Assembly: GCF_036226925.1 (NCBI RefSeq)
Contig: NZ_CP109031.1
Coordinates: 3,100,001-3,164,000, forward strand
Length of the DNA stretch: 64,000 nt
From: Streptomyces sp. NBC_00659
Lineage (GTDB): Bacteria > Actinomycetota > Actinomycetes > Streptomycetales > Streptomycetaceae
Direction of reading: 5' to 3'
Shown: one piece after another, positions 9,611 to 19,824 of the stretch
Numbering within the stretch: position 1 is the stretch's first letter
How the letters are laid out: each line of letters opens with the position of its first letter
Position numbers and translations under genes: made by a program
Notes under the pieces: generated by a model
What the model saw: only the letters and a program-made list of their open reading frames with translations
The model's database searches: none
Told to the model about the DNA's origin: nothing

Positions 9611-10075
9611 TCATCCAGGAGATCCAGGAAACGCCGACTCACGCGCTGGAGGTAACGCCACCTGCGGAGCCTTGAACGCTGCCCAGACTGTCTTTCCGAT
9701 CCCACCCTCCCGGCCACACACGCCCCAGCAGTCGGCCAGCGCATCCACCAGCATCAGACCGCGCCCGCACGTCTCGTCCTCACCCGGCGACCTCAACTCC
9801 GGGCAGCCCGCGCCCGCGTCGCTCACCTCCAAGCGCAGCACCCCCTCCACCGGGTCATAGGCAAAGCCCACGCCAACCTGCCGGTCGCTCGGCACCCGTA
9901 CGCGCAGCGCGTTGGTGACCAGCTCCGACAGCACCAGTTCCGCCGCCTCTGCGACCTCCTGCTCCATGCCCCAGCCCCAGAGGGCGTCTCGGAGTATCGA
10001 CCTTGATCGGGCCACGCCTCGCGGGTGGCGGGAGATACGGAAGCGAGCTTCGTACGAGCCGTCGTGGTCCGTCAT
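9611..10075 (-). CDS. ATP-binding protein, RsbW-like HATPase (anti-sigma type)
   Basis: A 154-residue GHKL-fold ATPase of the small serine-kinase type common in Streptomyces. It has the N box ELVTNA, the G1 box DAGAG and the G2 box GRGLMLV. ATG 10075 is preferred over the further start at 10123 because GGAGGAG lies just upstream of it. Such genes commonly sit next to XRE-DUF397 pairs, as here, and related proteins act as anti-sigma factors or phosphotransfer partners. It is divergent from the XRE gene and shares a 190-base promoter region with a near-perfect palindrome. The protein target cannot be told from the sequence. Confidence 0.85.
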   Translation of the reverse strand: MTDHDGSYEARFRISRHPRGVARSRSILRDALWGWGMEQEVAEAAELVLSELVTNALRVRVPSDRQVGVGFAYDPVEGVLRLEVSDAGAGCPELRSPGEDETCGRGLMLVDALADCWGVCGREGGIGKTVWAAFKAPQVALPPARESAFPGSPG

Positions 10076-10171
10076 GACTCCTCCAGGGGCCTCCGTGCTG
10101 ATGGGCCAACGCTCCCTTTTCACTGAAGGAGTTCAGCCTCACGCCATGAAGCAGACTGGACCCGTAGCATG

Positions 10172-10195
10172 CGAATCTGCAACGTTGCCGATTCG
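10172..10195. promoter_or_regulatory. 24-base near-perfect palindrome, likely XRE operator
   Basis: The left arm CGAATCtGCAAC (10172-10183) is mirrored by GTTGCcGATTCG (10184-10195). Eleven of the twelve base pairs match. It lies between the divergent HATPase and XRE genes, 70 bases before the XRE start, so it is a natural autoregulatory site for the XRE protein. This is inference from position and symmetry. Confidence 0.6.
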
Positions 10196-10265
10196 ATTGA
10201 TGCCCATGTTCGCCCTTTCGAGTTACGACAGCCCATAAGCATCCGCTCTGCTGCAAGGTGGTTCC

Positions 10266-11150
10266 ATGCCTGTCAACAACGTGCCGCCCAGCCCGTCTAC
10301 GGTCCTCGGTCGCCAACTCGGCGACGAGCTACGCAAGTTGCGAGAGGCGGCTGGTCTCACCACGGCTCAGGCGGCGGACTCCCTCGACTGCACCAAGGGG
10401 AAGATCAGCCGGATCGAAAACGGTCGAGTGGCCGTGCGACTCCCCGACCTCACAGCGATGCTGCATGCCTACCAGGCCCAAGATGCTGCTCTGAGCGATC
10501 GGCTGACCACCTTGGCGCGCAAGGCCAACCGCCGCCGACGCGAGGGATGGTGGCACCAGTACGGGTCGGTGCTCGGTGACACCTACCGCGACTACATCGA
10601 GATGGAGAGCATCTGCGACACCATCAAGACGTTCCAGGCGCTCCTGATCCCGGGCCTTCTCCAGACTCCGGAGTACGGCCGTGCGGTCACCGTAGCTTCG
10701 CGTTCGTGGGAAACCGCTGAGCAGATCGATCAGTTCGTCCAGGTGCGGATCGCCCGGCAGGAGCGCCTTACCAGTGAGGATCCGCTAGAGCTTTGGGCCG
10801 TACTGGCAGAGGGAGTTCTCCGGCAGCAGGTGGGCGGTCCTGCCGTGATGCACGACCAGCTGGAACATCTGGCGAGCATCACCGAACTACCCAACGTCAC
10901 TGTCCAGGTACTGCCGTTCGCACGCGGTGCGCACTCCAGTATGGTCGGCCCGTACCTGCTGCTGAGCTTTCCTCGGGTCTCAGCGCTGGATCTCGTGCTG
11001 ACGGAGAACCCAACCGGCAACATCTGGATGGAGCAGGCGTCCGAAGTCGCTCACTATCGGAAGCTCTTCGGCGACGCTCGCACTTCAGCGCTGGCTCCCA
11101 CGGAATCGCTCGGGCTGATCCGCCGCATCGCCAAGGAGCACAGACAATGA
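10266..11150 (+). CDS. XRE-family regulator with DUF5753 domain
   Basis: A 294-residue regulator. Residues 15-75 form the helix-turn-helix (LRKLREAAGLTTAQAA and CTKGKISRIENGR). The rest is the DUF5753 region, recognised by WWHQYG, the long acidic helix after it (DYIEMESICDTI) and LIPGLLQTPEYGRA. Proteins of this type pair with a small DUF397 protein, which follows here with a 4-base overlap. In Streptomyces such pairs, for example the whiJ and abaA types, modulate development; here the pair lies inside the BREX cluster between pglX and pglY, so control of BREX expression is possible but unproven. Confidence 0.92.
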   Translation: MPVNNVPPSPSTVLGRQLGDELRKLREAAGLTTAQAADSLDCTKGKISRIENGRVAVRLPDLTAMLHAYQAQDAALSDRLTTLARKANRRRREGWWHQYGSVLGDTYRDYIEMESICDTIKTFQALLIPGLLQTPEYGRAVTVASRSWETAEQIDQFVQVRIARQERLTSEDPLELWAVLAEGVLRQQVGGPAVMHDQLEHLASITELPNVTVQVLPFARGAHSSMVGPYLLLSFPRVSALDLVLTENPTGNIWMEQASEVAHYRKLFGDARTSALAPTESLGLIRRIAKEHRQ

Positions 11151-11350
11151 ACCACGCCCACATCTCCCCGTCGGACCTCGCGATGGCAGCCTGGCGGGTC
11201 AGCAGTTACAGCGGCGGGCAGGGCGAGTGCGTCGAGACCGCCACCAACCTCCCCGACCTCGTCCCCGTCCGCGACAGCAAGCGCCCCACCGGCCCCGCCA
11301 TCGCGTTCGGCCACGCCGCTTGGAGTGCCTTCGTGTCCCGGCTGCGCTGA
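11147..11350 (+). CDS. DUF397 small protein
   Basis: 67 residues carrying the DUF397 signature: a W-R-V-S-S-Y-S-G-G-Q-G-E-C-V-E start, a central VPVRDSK, and WSAFV near the end. The ATGA overlap with the XRE gene indicates translational coupling and a partner role with that regulator. The family is known only as the companion of such regulators; no enzyme motif is visible. Confidence 0.93.
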   Translation: MNHAHISPSDLAMAAWRVSSYSGGQGECVETATNLPDLVPVRDSKRPTGPAIAFGHAAWSAFVSRLR

Positions 11351-11599
11351 CCACCTCGGCGACAAGCCACGGCGGGCGGGCGCGCAGGCGGTCCTGGCGA
11401 TCGCCCGCCCAGCCCCACAAGCGACCCCGTACCCCGCACACCTCCGCAGTGTCATACCTCCCGGTTACGATCTGAGACGGACCTCGGACCTGGAATCGGA
11501 GCCAGCCACGCAGCCTCCGCTCCCCAGGACCCGAACCCACCCAGACAGACAGATGCACGCAAACGCATCGCAACCGGCCCCAGGAGACGCGAGACAAAC

Positions 11600-14500
11600 A
11601 TGGCCCCGACCGCCGCCACCGCCCCCCTCCTCCGCGACGTCATCGACATCAAGACGTCGATCTCCACCTCCGACTTCGTGCTGAAGCTCGCCGAGGCGGT
11701 CACGGAGGAGGGTGCGGCGAACGCGCTGCGGGACTACGTCGTCACGGAGCGTCTGCTCGACAACTTCGACGAGGCGCTCGGGCTGATCAAGGCCGCGCTC
11801 GACGGGCACACGTCGAAGGCCGCCTACCTCCACGGGTCGTTCGGTTCCGGTAAGTCCCACTTCATGGCGGTACTGCACGCCATCCTGCGAGGCGAGCCCG
11901 CCGCACGGGCCCGTGCGGACTTCGATCCAATACTGACCAAGCACGAGTGGCTGAACACCGAGCAGAAGCGCTTCCTGCTTGTGCCCTACCACATGCTCGG
12001 CGCGAAGTCGCTGGAGCAGCGGGTGCTCGGTGGGTACGTCAGTCACATCAAGGCGCTCAGCGACCTCCACCCGGACGCGCCGACCCCGCAGGTCTACCGC
12101 ACCGACTCCCTCTTCGAGGACATCCACTCCCACCGTGCACGGATGGGCGACGAGAAGTTCATCGAGGGGCTCGCCGGCGCCGACGGGGATGCGGACAGCA
12201 CAGCCGATGAGGACGAGTGGGGCGAGTCCTTCGCCTGGACCTCCGAGCTGCTCGACCGTGCCCTCTCCGCCGAGGAGCTGGACGGCGGCGAGGTCAACCT
12301 CGACCTGGTCAACCCGAGCACCCCGGCCGAGCTGCGCGCCAAACTCGTACACGACGCCAGTACCACCTGGTTCCCCGGCTTCGCCAGGAACGCCGCCGAG
12401 GACGAGCACGGGTTCATCTCCCTCGATGCCGGGCTTGCCGTGATCGCCGAGCACGCCAAATCCCTCGGCTACGACGGGCTCATCCTCTTCATGGACGAGC
12501 TGATCCTCTGGCTCGCCAACCGCATCCACGACCAGCGGTTCGTCTCCCGCGAGGCCGACAAGATCACCAACTTTGTCGAAGGTGCCGACTCGCGCCGGGC
12601 CATCCCGATCGTGTCGTTCATCGCCCGTCAGCGCGACCTGCGTGAACTGGTCGGCCAGGAGACCTCCGGGGCGGCCGAGGCGGCCATCCAGGACAGTCTC
12701 AGGCTGGCCTCCGGGCGCTTCGACAAGATCACCCTCGAAGACCGCAACCTTCCGCAGGTCGCCCACGCCCGTCTGCTGAAGCCCAAGGACGCCGAGGCCG
12801 CGGTCAAGCTCGACGCCGCCTTCGCGAAGATCAAGCGGGTCGGGCCGCAGGTGTGGGACGTACTCCTAGGGTCGGACGAGGGGACGACCGGTGCGGACGA
12901 GGAGTCGTTCCGGCTGACGTACCCCTTCTCGCCCGCCTTCATGGACACGCTCGTCCACATCTCGTCCGCGCTGCAGCGGTCGCGTACCGGTCTGAAGCTG
13001 ATGGGGCAGCTGCTCGCCGACCACCGCGACGACGCCACCCTTGAGCAGCTCATCCCCCTCGGCGACCTGTATCCGGTGATCGCGGACGGCGGTGACACGC
13101 CCTTCGTCGACAGTCTGAAGGTCGAGTTCCAGACCGCCGACAAGCTGTACCGGACCAAGCTGCGGCCGTATCTCCTCGGCACGTACGAGGTCACCGAGGA
13201 GGACGTCGAGCGCTATACGCACCGGCGGGAGTCGATCACCGACCCCGCGCTGCTCGGCCGGTGCAAGAGCTTCGTCGGGGACAACCGGCTGATGTGCACG
13301 CTGCTGCTCTCCGCGCTCGCACCCAGCGTGCCCGCGCTGCGCGACCTCACCATCCGGCGGCTCGGCGCGCTCAACCACGGGTCGGTCGTCTCGCCGATCC
13401 CCGGCGCCGACGTCGGGATGATCAAGACCAAGGTCGGTGAGTGGGCGGCGCAGTTCGCCGAGATCAAGGCGATCGGCACCGACACGAACCCGGGCGTACG
13501 GCTCGAACTCGCCGGTGTGGACGTGGACTCCGTCATCGCCAACGCCAACGTCAACAACAGCCGGGGCAACCGGCGCACGCTCGCCAAGCGGCTGCTCGCC
13601 GAGGAACTCGGTCTGGACCTCCAGGACCGGCTGACCGCCGACGAGCTGAACCTCGTATGGCGCGGGTCCAACCGCACCGTCGAAGTCGTCTTCGGCAACA
13701 TCGCCGACCCGGACGACCTTCCCGACCACGAGTTCCAGCCGAGCCAGGAGAGCCTGTGGCGGCTCATCGTCGACCTGCCGTACGACGAGGGTGAGCGAGG
13801 GTGGATCGACGACGTCCACCGGATGCGCGGTCTGCGTGAGCGGCCGGGTGCGCACCCGCAGACCGTGGGCTGGATTCCCACGCATCTGTCTGTCGCGCGT
13901 TTCAAGGACTTCCAGCGTCTTGTCGTCATCGACTACGCCCTCGCGGACGAGCGGCGCTTCGACACGCAGTACGCGCAGCATCTCAACGCCGACAACCGGG
14001 CGCGCGCCAAGGCCCTGCTCGAAGGGCAGCGGGAGTCGCTCACGCAGACGGTGAAGGCGGCGTTCAAGCAGGCGTACGGGCTGGCCGACAAGAAGGCCTC
14101 CGACGTCGACATCTCTTTCAACGATCACCTCGAAGCCCTGCCCGAGGTGCCCGAGCTCCGGGTCTCCATCGGGCAGTCGATGCAGGACGGCGCCCGGCAC
14201 GTCGTCTCGAAGCTGCTCGCCCACCAGTTCCCCGCCCACCCTGACTTCGATCCGCGGGGCAACAACACCGCGGTCAAGCCCAGCGAGGCGCGGACCGTGT
14301 TCGGACTCGTCCGGGATGCCGCTGAGGCACCCGACCGGCAGGTCGAGAACGCGGGCAAGGAACGGGAGTTGATGCAGCGGATCGCCGTACCGCTCGGCCT
14401 CGGGCAGCAGAAAGAGGCGTACTTCCGGCTGTCGAACCGGTGGGCCGAGCACTTCGCGCTGATGGCGCGTACGGACGGCGGGCCCGGCGACCTCAGCGTC

Positions 14501-15568
14501 ACCAAGCTCACCGAATGGATCGACCGGCCCGAGCCCATGGGCCTGGAGCCCTTCCTCGCGCACCTGGTCATCGCGGCCTTCGCGGAGATGGACGACCGGG
14601 TGTGGGTGCGCGCGGGCGCGGTCCTCGACCCGGCGCCCGAACTCTCGGCGATCCGGCAACAGGACGCGCTTCGCGACCAGCCCCTGCCAGAGGAAGAGGT
14701 CTGGGAGGAGGCGCGTAGCCGGTACTGGGACATCTTCGGCGTGGAGGGGGCGGAGGCGAAGCCTCCGACACTGCGCCGGGGACGTCTGGTGAGCCAGTTC
14801 GCACGGCAGATCCTGGCCAAGGCCCGGCACTTCCGGCCCCACGCGGACGATCTGCTGAAGCAGCTCGAAGGGCACTCGGTGTTCCTCGCGCTGGACGGCG
14901 GTGACGAGTCCGGCCGGCTCGCCCTCGCCCGCCGGTCGCGAGATCTGCTCGGCGAGCTGGCCGGACTCGACCAGGGGGCGGCGGGCGGTACGGCCGCCGC
15001 CAAGCAGATCATCACGGCCTTCGCCACCTTCGACCTCGGTGCCGCTTCCGCCAGCCGTTACGGCGCCTCCGTCAAGCAGGCCGCAGCCGTCGCGGCGGCG
15101 CTCGCGGGCGCCAGCTGGGACACCTTCGAGCTGGCGGCGAACGGCGGCCCCGAGGGCGAGGCGGTGCTCGCGCAACTGCGCAGCGCGGCCAACGCCGACC
15201 AGCGCACAGTCAACCTCAAGGACGCCCTGGAGAAGGCGCGGGTGTCCGGGGTCGCCGTACTCAAGCGCAACCAGGCGGCCGGGGCCCCTGCTCGGCCGAC
15301 CACCCCGGCCGAGCCCGCTCCCGGTCCCCTGACCTCGCCGGGCGCCATAGACCTCACCACCGCCAGCAGCCACCCGCCGGTGCCCACCACCCAGCCGCCC
15401 CTTCCGACCCCGACCGGCCGGACGGGCACCGGGCGTGCCGCGCGCCGCTCGGGCAGCGGCCGTACGAAGGTGTCCCAGGCCCTTGCCGAGCTGCGCGCGG
15501 AACTTGCCGAGCTGGCGGCGGCCGAGCCGGACGCCACCATCGAGATCAGCTGGCGGGTCGTGGAGTGA
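11600..15568 (+). CDS. pglY: BREX type 2 ATPase PglY
   Basis: 1322 residues, matching the large P-loop protein PglY. The Walker A motif is GSFGSGKS (79-86), and LILFMDEL (294-301) is the likely Walker B. The last 100 residues are rich in proline, alanine and glycine and then end in a basic-acidic helix. PglY is an essential BREX type 2 component thought to couple ATP use to the defence complex. The start has AGGAGA 12 bases upstream. The gene follows a 249-base gap after the DUF397 gene, so it probably has its own promoter, and precedes pglZ by 70 bases. Confidence 0.93.
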   Translation: MAPTAATAPLLRDVIDIKTSISTSDFVLKLAEAVTEEGAANALRDYVVTERLLDNFDEALGLIKAALDGHTSKAAYLHGSFGSGKSHFMAVLHAILRGEPAARARADFDPILTKHEWLNTEQKRFLLVPYHMLGAKSLEQRVLGGYVSHIKALSDLHPDAPTPQVYRTDSLFEDIHSHRARMGDEKFIEGLAGADGDADSTADEDEWGESFAWTSELLDRALSAEELDGGEVNLDLVNPSTPAELRAKLVHDASTTWFPGFARNAAEDEHGFISLDAGLAVIAEHAKSLGYDGLILFMDELILWLANRIHDQRFVSREADKITNFVEGADSRRAIPIVSFIARQRDLRELVGQETSGAAEAAIQDSLRLASGRFDKITLEDRNLPQVAHARLLKPKDAEAAVKLDAAFAKIKRVGPQVWDVLLGSDEGTTGADEESFRLTYPFSPAFMDTLVHISSALQRSRTGLKLMGQLLADHRDDATLEQLIPLGDLYPVIADGGDTPFVDSLKVEFQTADKLYRTKLRPYLLGTYEVTEEDVERYTHRRESITDPALLGRCKSFVGDNRLMCTLLLSALAPSVPALRDLTIRRLGALNHGSVVSPIPGADVGMIKTKVGEWAAQFAEIKAIGTDTNPGVRLELAGVDVDSVIANANVNNSRGNRRTLAKRLLAEELGLDLQDRLTADELNLVWRGSNRTVEVVFGNIADPDDLPDHEFQPSQESLWRLIVDLPYDEGERGWIDDVHRMRGLRERPGAHPQTVGWIPTHLSVARFKDFQRLVVIDYALADERRFDTQYAQHLNADNRARAKALLEGQRESLTQTVKAAFKQAYGLADKKASDVDISFNDHLEALPEVPELRVSIGQSMQDGARHVVSKLLAHQFPAHPDFDPRGNNTAVKPSEARTVFGLVRDAAEAPDRQVENAGKERELMQRIAVPLGLGQQKEAYFRLSNRWAEHFALMARTDGGPGDLSVTKLTEWIDRPEPMGLEPFLAHLVIAAFAEMDDRVWVRAGAVLDPAPELSAIRQQDALRDQPLPEEEVWEEARSRYWDIFGVEGAEAKPPTLRRGRLVSQFARQILAKARHFRPHADDLLKQLEGHSVFLALDGGDESGRLALARRSRDLLGELAGLDQGAAGGTAAAKQIITAFATFDLGAASASRYGASVKQAAAVAAALAGASWDTFELAANGGPEGEAVLAQLRSAANADQRTVNLKDALEKARVSGVAVLKRNQAAGAPARPTTPAEPAPGPLTSPGAIDLTTASSHPPVPTTQPPLPTPTGRTGTGRAARRSGSGRTKVSQALAELRAELAELAAAEPDATIEISWRVVE

Positions 15569-15638
15569 CGGCGGCGAAGACCATGGGCATGACGGGCCCA
15601 GCGATGAAGACCAGCACGGAGACAAGGCGGGCAGGCGG

Positions 15639-18600
15639 GTGACCGTGGCGACGACAACCAGCGCGGTGCGGCTCAACGCCGCCACGATCACCCAGTACCT
15701 GAACTCGCAGCCCAGCCTCACCCCCGAGAAGCGCCGGGTGGTCCTGCTGCGTGCGGCACCAGTCTGGGAGGGACCCGCGCAGCTCCCGTGGGGTGCGGGA
15801 CGGCACGCCCGGATCGCCGTCGGCCCTTCGCCGCTCGCCGTGTACGAGCTGGTGCTGGCCCACCAGGCGGCCGATGCCACCGGACCCGAGGTCCTCGTCG
15901 TCCTCACCGACCGCGAGGAGGCCGAACTCGGCCCCGACCTGCTGGCCAAGGTGCACCGGCAACGCGTGAGCGCCGTCAACATCTGGGACGTCGTCCGCGA
16001 GGCGTTCGGCGCCGACGCCACCGACCACTGGCTCTCCGAGGAGAACTGGGCCTCCGAAGCACTCCTCGACGCGACGCCTCCGGGCGGCTGGCCGCAGCTG
16101 GCGGGCGGTGCACTGTCCCGGCGCGAGGCGCTGGCCGCCCTCGCCATGCGCAGGCTCGGGATCGGACGGTACGCCCCCGATGCCGACCCCGGGCAGATGG
16201 CGGGCGCGGGCGGTCTCGACGTTCACGCGCTGCTGCGCTGGTCGCTGCAGCCCGGCGGCCCCGACCGTTACCTCTCGCTGCGGGCACCCGAGCGTGCCGG
16301 ACTCGCCCGGTTCCTCGGCGAGGACGACCAGGTGGGGCTCACCGGGCGGGCCCTGGTCTCCCTGGTCGACGCCGAGCACGGGCCGGACGCCGTCGCGTTC
16401 GGGCTCGTCTGTGGCGCGCTCTGGCGGGACACCGAACTTCCGGACGCCGCCGGTGGGCGGCGCACGCGTGGCCGTCGGCGTGCGGACGAGGGATCCGCGG
16501 CCGGTGGCGAGTCCGTGGACGCCGAGGACTACCGGGCACGGGGGCGCGCCGAGCGTTGGTTCGGGGACGAACCGCCGGCGCACGGTGCGGCCCTCGACCA
16601 GCTCGCAGCGTCCTTCGGCCGGGCCTGCGAGGAGTTCGTGTCCGCACTGCTGCTGAGCGGGCGGTCGGAGTTCGACGAGTCGGCGGCGGCTGCCCGGAAG
16701 ATGAGCCATATCGCCCTGGACCGGGCGGACTCACTGATCCGGCAGTTCGGAGCCGAGCGGGCAGCCCGGTCAAGTGCCCTGCTGGCGGCGGGACTTGAGG
16801 CCCGCTTCGCTGCCGTCGGGCAGGCTCTGACCGACAAGGATCCGCAGCAGGTCACGCGGTCCGTCGGCGCCCTCGACGACCATGCGCTCGCGAAAGAACC
16901 CGACGCCCGGACCCGTATCGCACGCGCCGGCATGGCGCTGCGGCTCGCCCAGTGGCTCGCGGGCGACCCACCTGTCGCGTCCGGGAACGTGGCGGCGGCG
17001 ATCGGCCGCCAGATCGCGGAGACCGGCTGGGTGGACCTCGCCCTCGAACACATCGAGGCCGGGGGCGAGAGCGAGCCTGCCCTGCAGTCCGCGTACGACA
17101 GTCTGTGTGCCTCCGTGCGGGCGCACCGACGGGAGATCGACCGGAACTTCGCACACGCCCTGGCCACGTGGACAGCGGACGGCGGGACACCCGGAACGAT
17201 GCTCGCGGTGGAGACCTTCCTCCCTCGTGTGGTCGCCCCCGTGGTGAAGGCCGGGGATCGCGGGGTACTCCTGCTCGTTCTCGACGGTATGAATGCGGCC
17301 ATCGCCTCTGAGCTGGGCGAAGAACTGCGTGAGCACTGGGTCGAGTACGACCCTCTCGCCGACGCGAAGGACGCGGCGCGCCGCCGGGCGATGGCAGCCG
17401 CGCTGCCCACTCTCACGGCGGTGTCGCGGACCTCGCTGTTCGCGGCCAAGCTGACGTCGGGCGCCCAGACCGATGAGAAGCGGGCGTTCCCCGCACATCG
17501 GTTCTGGGGGGACGCGAAAGCCGCTGCCTTCCACAAGGACGATCTTCGGGCCCATGCCGCCGGGGACTCCTTCGGCCCCGGACTCCTCACCGCGCTCAAC
17601 GACGAGCAGACGCACGTCGCGGTGGTCCTCAACACCATCGACGACCGGCTGGCGAAGGAGCAGAAACTCGGGGATGGCGCCTGGCGGCTGTCCGACATAG
17701 GGCAGCTCAGGGAACTGCTGCGCTATGCCGCGCTGCAGGGCCGGGCGGTGATCCTGACCAGCGACCACGGGCACGTCGTCGACCGCCACGGGGCTCGGCT
17801 GGAGGCCGAAGTCCCGTTGTCGGCCCGGCACCGGGTGCCTGGGGGTCCGCTCGCGGAGTCCGAGGTGCTGCTGACCGGGCCTCGTGTCGTCGTCCCCCCG
17901 ACCGAGTCCGCGTCCAGTGGCACGCGGGGCGGTGAGGTTGTCGCACTCTGGGACGCCGACTCCCGCTACACCGCGCAGAAGGCGGGCTACCACGGCGGTG
18001 CTTCCCTCGCCGAAGTCGCCATCCCCGTACTGGCGTTCCTGCCGTTCGGCGCGCAGCCGCCCAAGGGCTGGCGCGAACTCGGTGACCAGCGGCCCTCGTG
18101 GTGGCGCCTCGATGGTCAGGCGGCCGAGCCCGGGCACACCGTCGCGACAGTCGGCGCAGTGACAGGCGAGCACGCCGAAGCGCGACCGGCGGCGAGCCCG
18201 TCCAAGCAGGCGGGCGGTTCCCCGTCCACCGGCAAGGCGGCGAAGGAGGCGGTCGAGATCGTGGCGAGCCGTGACTCGCTCTTCGACATGGTGCTCGTGC
18301 CTACCGAGGAGGAGGCACTGCTGTCCGTCGCGGCTGTCGCCCCGGACGAAGCGGATCAATCCGCCTCGCCGCACGACGCCCTGATGGCCGCGCTCCTCGC
18401 TTCGGAGATCTATCAGGTGCAGGTGCAGGTGCTGGCGCGCAAGCGCGAACTGCCTCGGATGGAACGGGCTGTCCGGGTCCTGCTGGACGTCGGAGGCACG
18501 CTTCCGATGACGGCACTGGCGCAACGCGTCGGCCTTCCGGCCACCCGTGGCGCCGAGGGCTTCTGCGCGGTCCTGCGGCAACTGCTCAACTACGACGGTG

Positions 18601-18683
18601 CCCAGGTGCTGGAGACGCTTCCGGACGGACGCACGCTGCGGCTGAACACCGGCTTGCTGAAGGGGCAGTTCGAGCTGGACTGA
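15639..18683 (+). CDS. pglZ: BREX type 2 phosphatase-fold protein PglZ
   Basis: About 1014 residues. The alkaline-phosphatase-type core has the metal site in LVLDGMN (D549) and SDHGH (D709-H712). PglZ is the hallmark protein shared by all BREX types. I place the start at GTG 15639 (or GTG 15645), because the in-frame sequence further upstream overlaps the end of pglY and does not read as protein, while [12 protein letters not shown] soon after is a natural beginning. The gene is 70 bases after pglY and is followed by a strong hairpin, then by a cassette on the opposite strand that separates it from brxD. Confidence 0.92.
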   Translation: MTVATTTSAVRLNAATITQYLNSQPSLTPEKRRVVLLRAAPVWEGPAQLPWGAGRHARIAVGPSPLAVYELVLAHQAADATGPEVLVVLTDREEAELGPDLLAKVHRQRVSAVNIWDVVREAFGADATDHWLSEENWASEALLDATPPGGWPQLAGGALSRREALAALAMRRLGIGRYAPDADPGQMAGAGGLDVHALLRWSLQPGGPDRYLSLRAPERAGLARFLGEDDQVGLTGRALVSLVDAEHGPDAVAFGLVCGALWRDTELPDAAGGRRTRGRRRADEGSAAGGESVDAEDYRARGRAERWFGDEPPAHGAALDQLAASFGRACEEFVSALLLSGRSEFDESAAAARKMSHIALDRADSLIRQFGAERAARSSALLAAGLEARFAAVGQALTDKDPQQVTRSVGALDDHALAKEPDARTRIARAGMALRLAQWLAGDPPVASGNVAAAIGRQIAETGWVDLALEHIEAGGESEPALQSAYDSLCASVRAHRREIDRNFAHALATWTADGGTPGTMLAVETFLPRVVAPVVKAGDRGVLLLVLDGMNAAIASELGEELREHWVEYDPLADAKDAARRRAMAAALPTLTAVSRTSLFAAKLTSGAQTDEKRAFPAHRFWGDAKAAAFHKDDLRAHAAGDSFGPGLLTALNDEQTHVAVVLNTIDDRLAKEQKLGDGAWRLSDIGQLRELLRYAALQGRAVILTSDHGHVVDRHGARLEAEVPLSARHRVPGGPLAESEVLLTGPRVVVPPTESASSGTRGGEVVALWDADSRYTAQKAGYHGGASLAEVAIPVLAFLPFGAQPPKGWRELGDQRPSWWRLDGQAAEPGHTVATVGAVTGEHAEARPAASPSKQAGGSPSTGKAAKEAVEIVASRDSLFDMVLVPTEEEALLSVAAVAPDEADQSASPHDALMAALLASEIYQVQVQVLARKRELPRMERAVRVLLDVGGTLPMTALAQRVGLPATRGAEGFCAVLRQLLNYDGAQVLETLPDGRTLRLNTGLLKGQFELD

Positions 18684-18699
18684 GAAGCGTCATCGTTGT

Positions 18700-18735
18700 C
18701 GGCCCGAGCGACGCGGGAGACACGCGCTCGGGCCG
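18700..18735. terminator. hairpin terminator after pglZ
   Basis: CGGCCCGAGCG at 18700-18710 pairs perfectly with CGCTCGGGCCG at 18725-18735 across a 14-base loop. It lies between the convergent ends of pglZ and the CBS-HEPN gene and can stop transcription from both sides. Confidence 0.8.
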
Positions 18736-18774
18736 CCGACGTACTTCTTTCGCGTCCTTCTTCGTGTCCGAGGG

Positions 18775-19824
18775 TCAGACAAGCTGCCGGAGTACCCGCA
18801 GGAACTGCCCCAACTCGTCGAGGGACCGCTGGTCCAGCGGCTCGGGGGCGAAGTGCGCGATCTTGTTGCGGATCCTGCGCACCTGGTCGAGCTGGTACAC
18901 GAACTGGACCCGGTTGACCATGGGCCAGCCGAGGTCCTGCCAGTTCTGGTCCGCCTTCGGCCGCAGTGCTTCCTTGCTCTGCTGGCCGTCGAGCAGCGAG
19001 ACGTAGTCCCCGAACATCAAGTCGGAGATCTTGCCGGTCTGGCGCTCAGGCTTCTTCGGCTGCACAGCCTTGATGGCCTCGGGGTCGATCGCGGCGCCGA
19101 GGCACTTGCGGAGCAGGAACTCGATCTCCCCGACGATGAAGAACGGCCTGGCTGTGGCGTCGAAGCGTTCCGTGATGTCGGCGGAGGTCACGATCCCGCT
19201 GAACCTGCCGTCGTAGCGCCGGACCAGTACGTAGCCCTTCTCGCAGACCAAGGGCAGCGCGGCGAAGAAGTTCTGGTGCTCCTCGACCACCGGAGGGTCG
19301 TCCACCATGGCGTTGGCCAGCACCCGGTCGACGTTGGCCTTCTCGTACATCCGGGCCACAGAGTTCCAGGTGACGGCGCCGCACAGCGTTGTCGTCCCGT
19401 CGATGATGGGCAGTTGGGAATAGTCCCTGGTGCGCATCAGATAGGTGGCCTCGGAGAGCTGCGCGCTCGACGGCAGGGACTCGAGTCCCGCACGTGCCGC
19501 CGGGATGTCGCCGATCCGCAGCGGGTGCTGCGGAAGCAGACCGGGCGTCGGCTCCTCCTCGGACTCCTCGTCGGAAGCGGAGTCGTCCGGTGCCGCGACC
19601 GTCTCCAGAGCTACGACATGGACCTCGATCCCGCGTCCGCAGGTCGCGAAGGACGGAACCGTGGACAGGCCGACGTCCCTGAGTGCCTGCGCAATGGCCA
19701 GCACCGACTGGTCATCACGCCGGCGTGTGCCGAAGAGCGCGAGCAGGTCCGGTACGGAAATCCTCGTGCCTTTGAGTGCCAGGAGGCTGTCGTCGGACGG
19801 CGGAGTCGTCATGGCGGCGCTCAC
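18775..19824 (-). CDS. CBS-domain protein with C-terminal Swt1-like HEPN domain
   Basis: 349 residues in three parts. Residues 20-72 are a small helical domain (VPDLLALFGTRRR). Residues 106-222 form a CBS pair (LMRTRDYSQLPIID and VLVRRYDGRFSGIVTSADIT), a module that usually senses adenine nucleotides. Residues 225-349 form a helical domain of the Swt1-like HEPN kind, with the R-N-K-I-A-H motif at R319-H324; HEPN ribonucleases use R-x4-6-H. The start GTG overlaps the stop of the DUF262 gene by four bases (GTGA), so the two are translationally coupled; ATG 19812 is an alternative. A nucleotide-gated RNA-cutting or regulatory role is inferred. Many HEPN domains of this kind have not been shown to be enzymes. 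Confidence 0.82.
   Translation of the reverse strand: MSAAMTTPPSDDSLLALKGTRISVPDLLALFGTRRRDDQSVLAIAQALRDVGLSTVPSFATCGRGIEVHVVALETVAAPDDSASDEESEEEPTPGLLPQHPLRIGDIPAARAGLESLPSSAQLSEATYLMRTRDYSQLPIIDGTTTLCGAVTWNSVARMYEKANVDRVLANAMVDDPPVVEEHQNFFAALPLVCEKGYVLVRRYDGRFSGIVTSADITERFDATARPFFIVGEIEFLLRKCLGAAIDPEAIKAVQPKKPERQTGKISDLMFGDYVSLLDGQQSKEALRPKADQNWQDLGWPMVNRVQFVYQLDQVRRIRNKIAHFAPEPLDQRSLDELGQFLRVLRQLV

Noticed and set aside
15435..15638. Longer N-terminus for PglZ from ATG 15435
   Set aside because: It overlaps pglY by 134 bases and the sequence read there is unlike PglZ beginnings.
12866..16147. Long open frame of over 1000 codons antisense to pglY and pglZ
   Set aside because: It crosses the junction of two well-supported genes on the other strand and shows no family motif.
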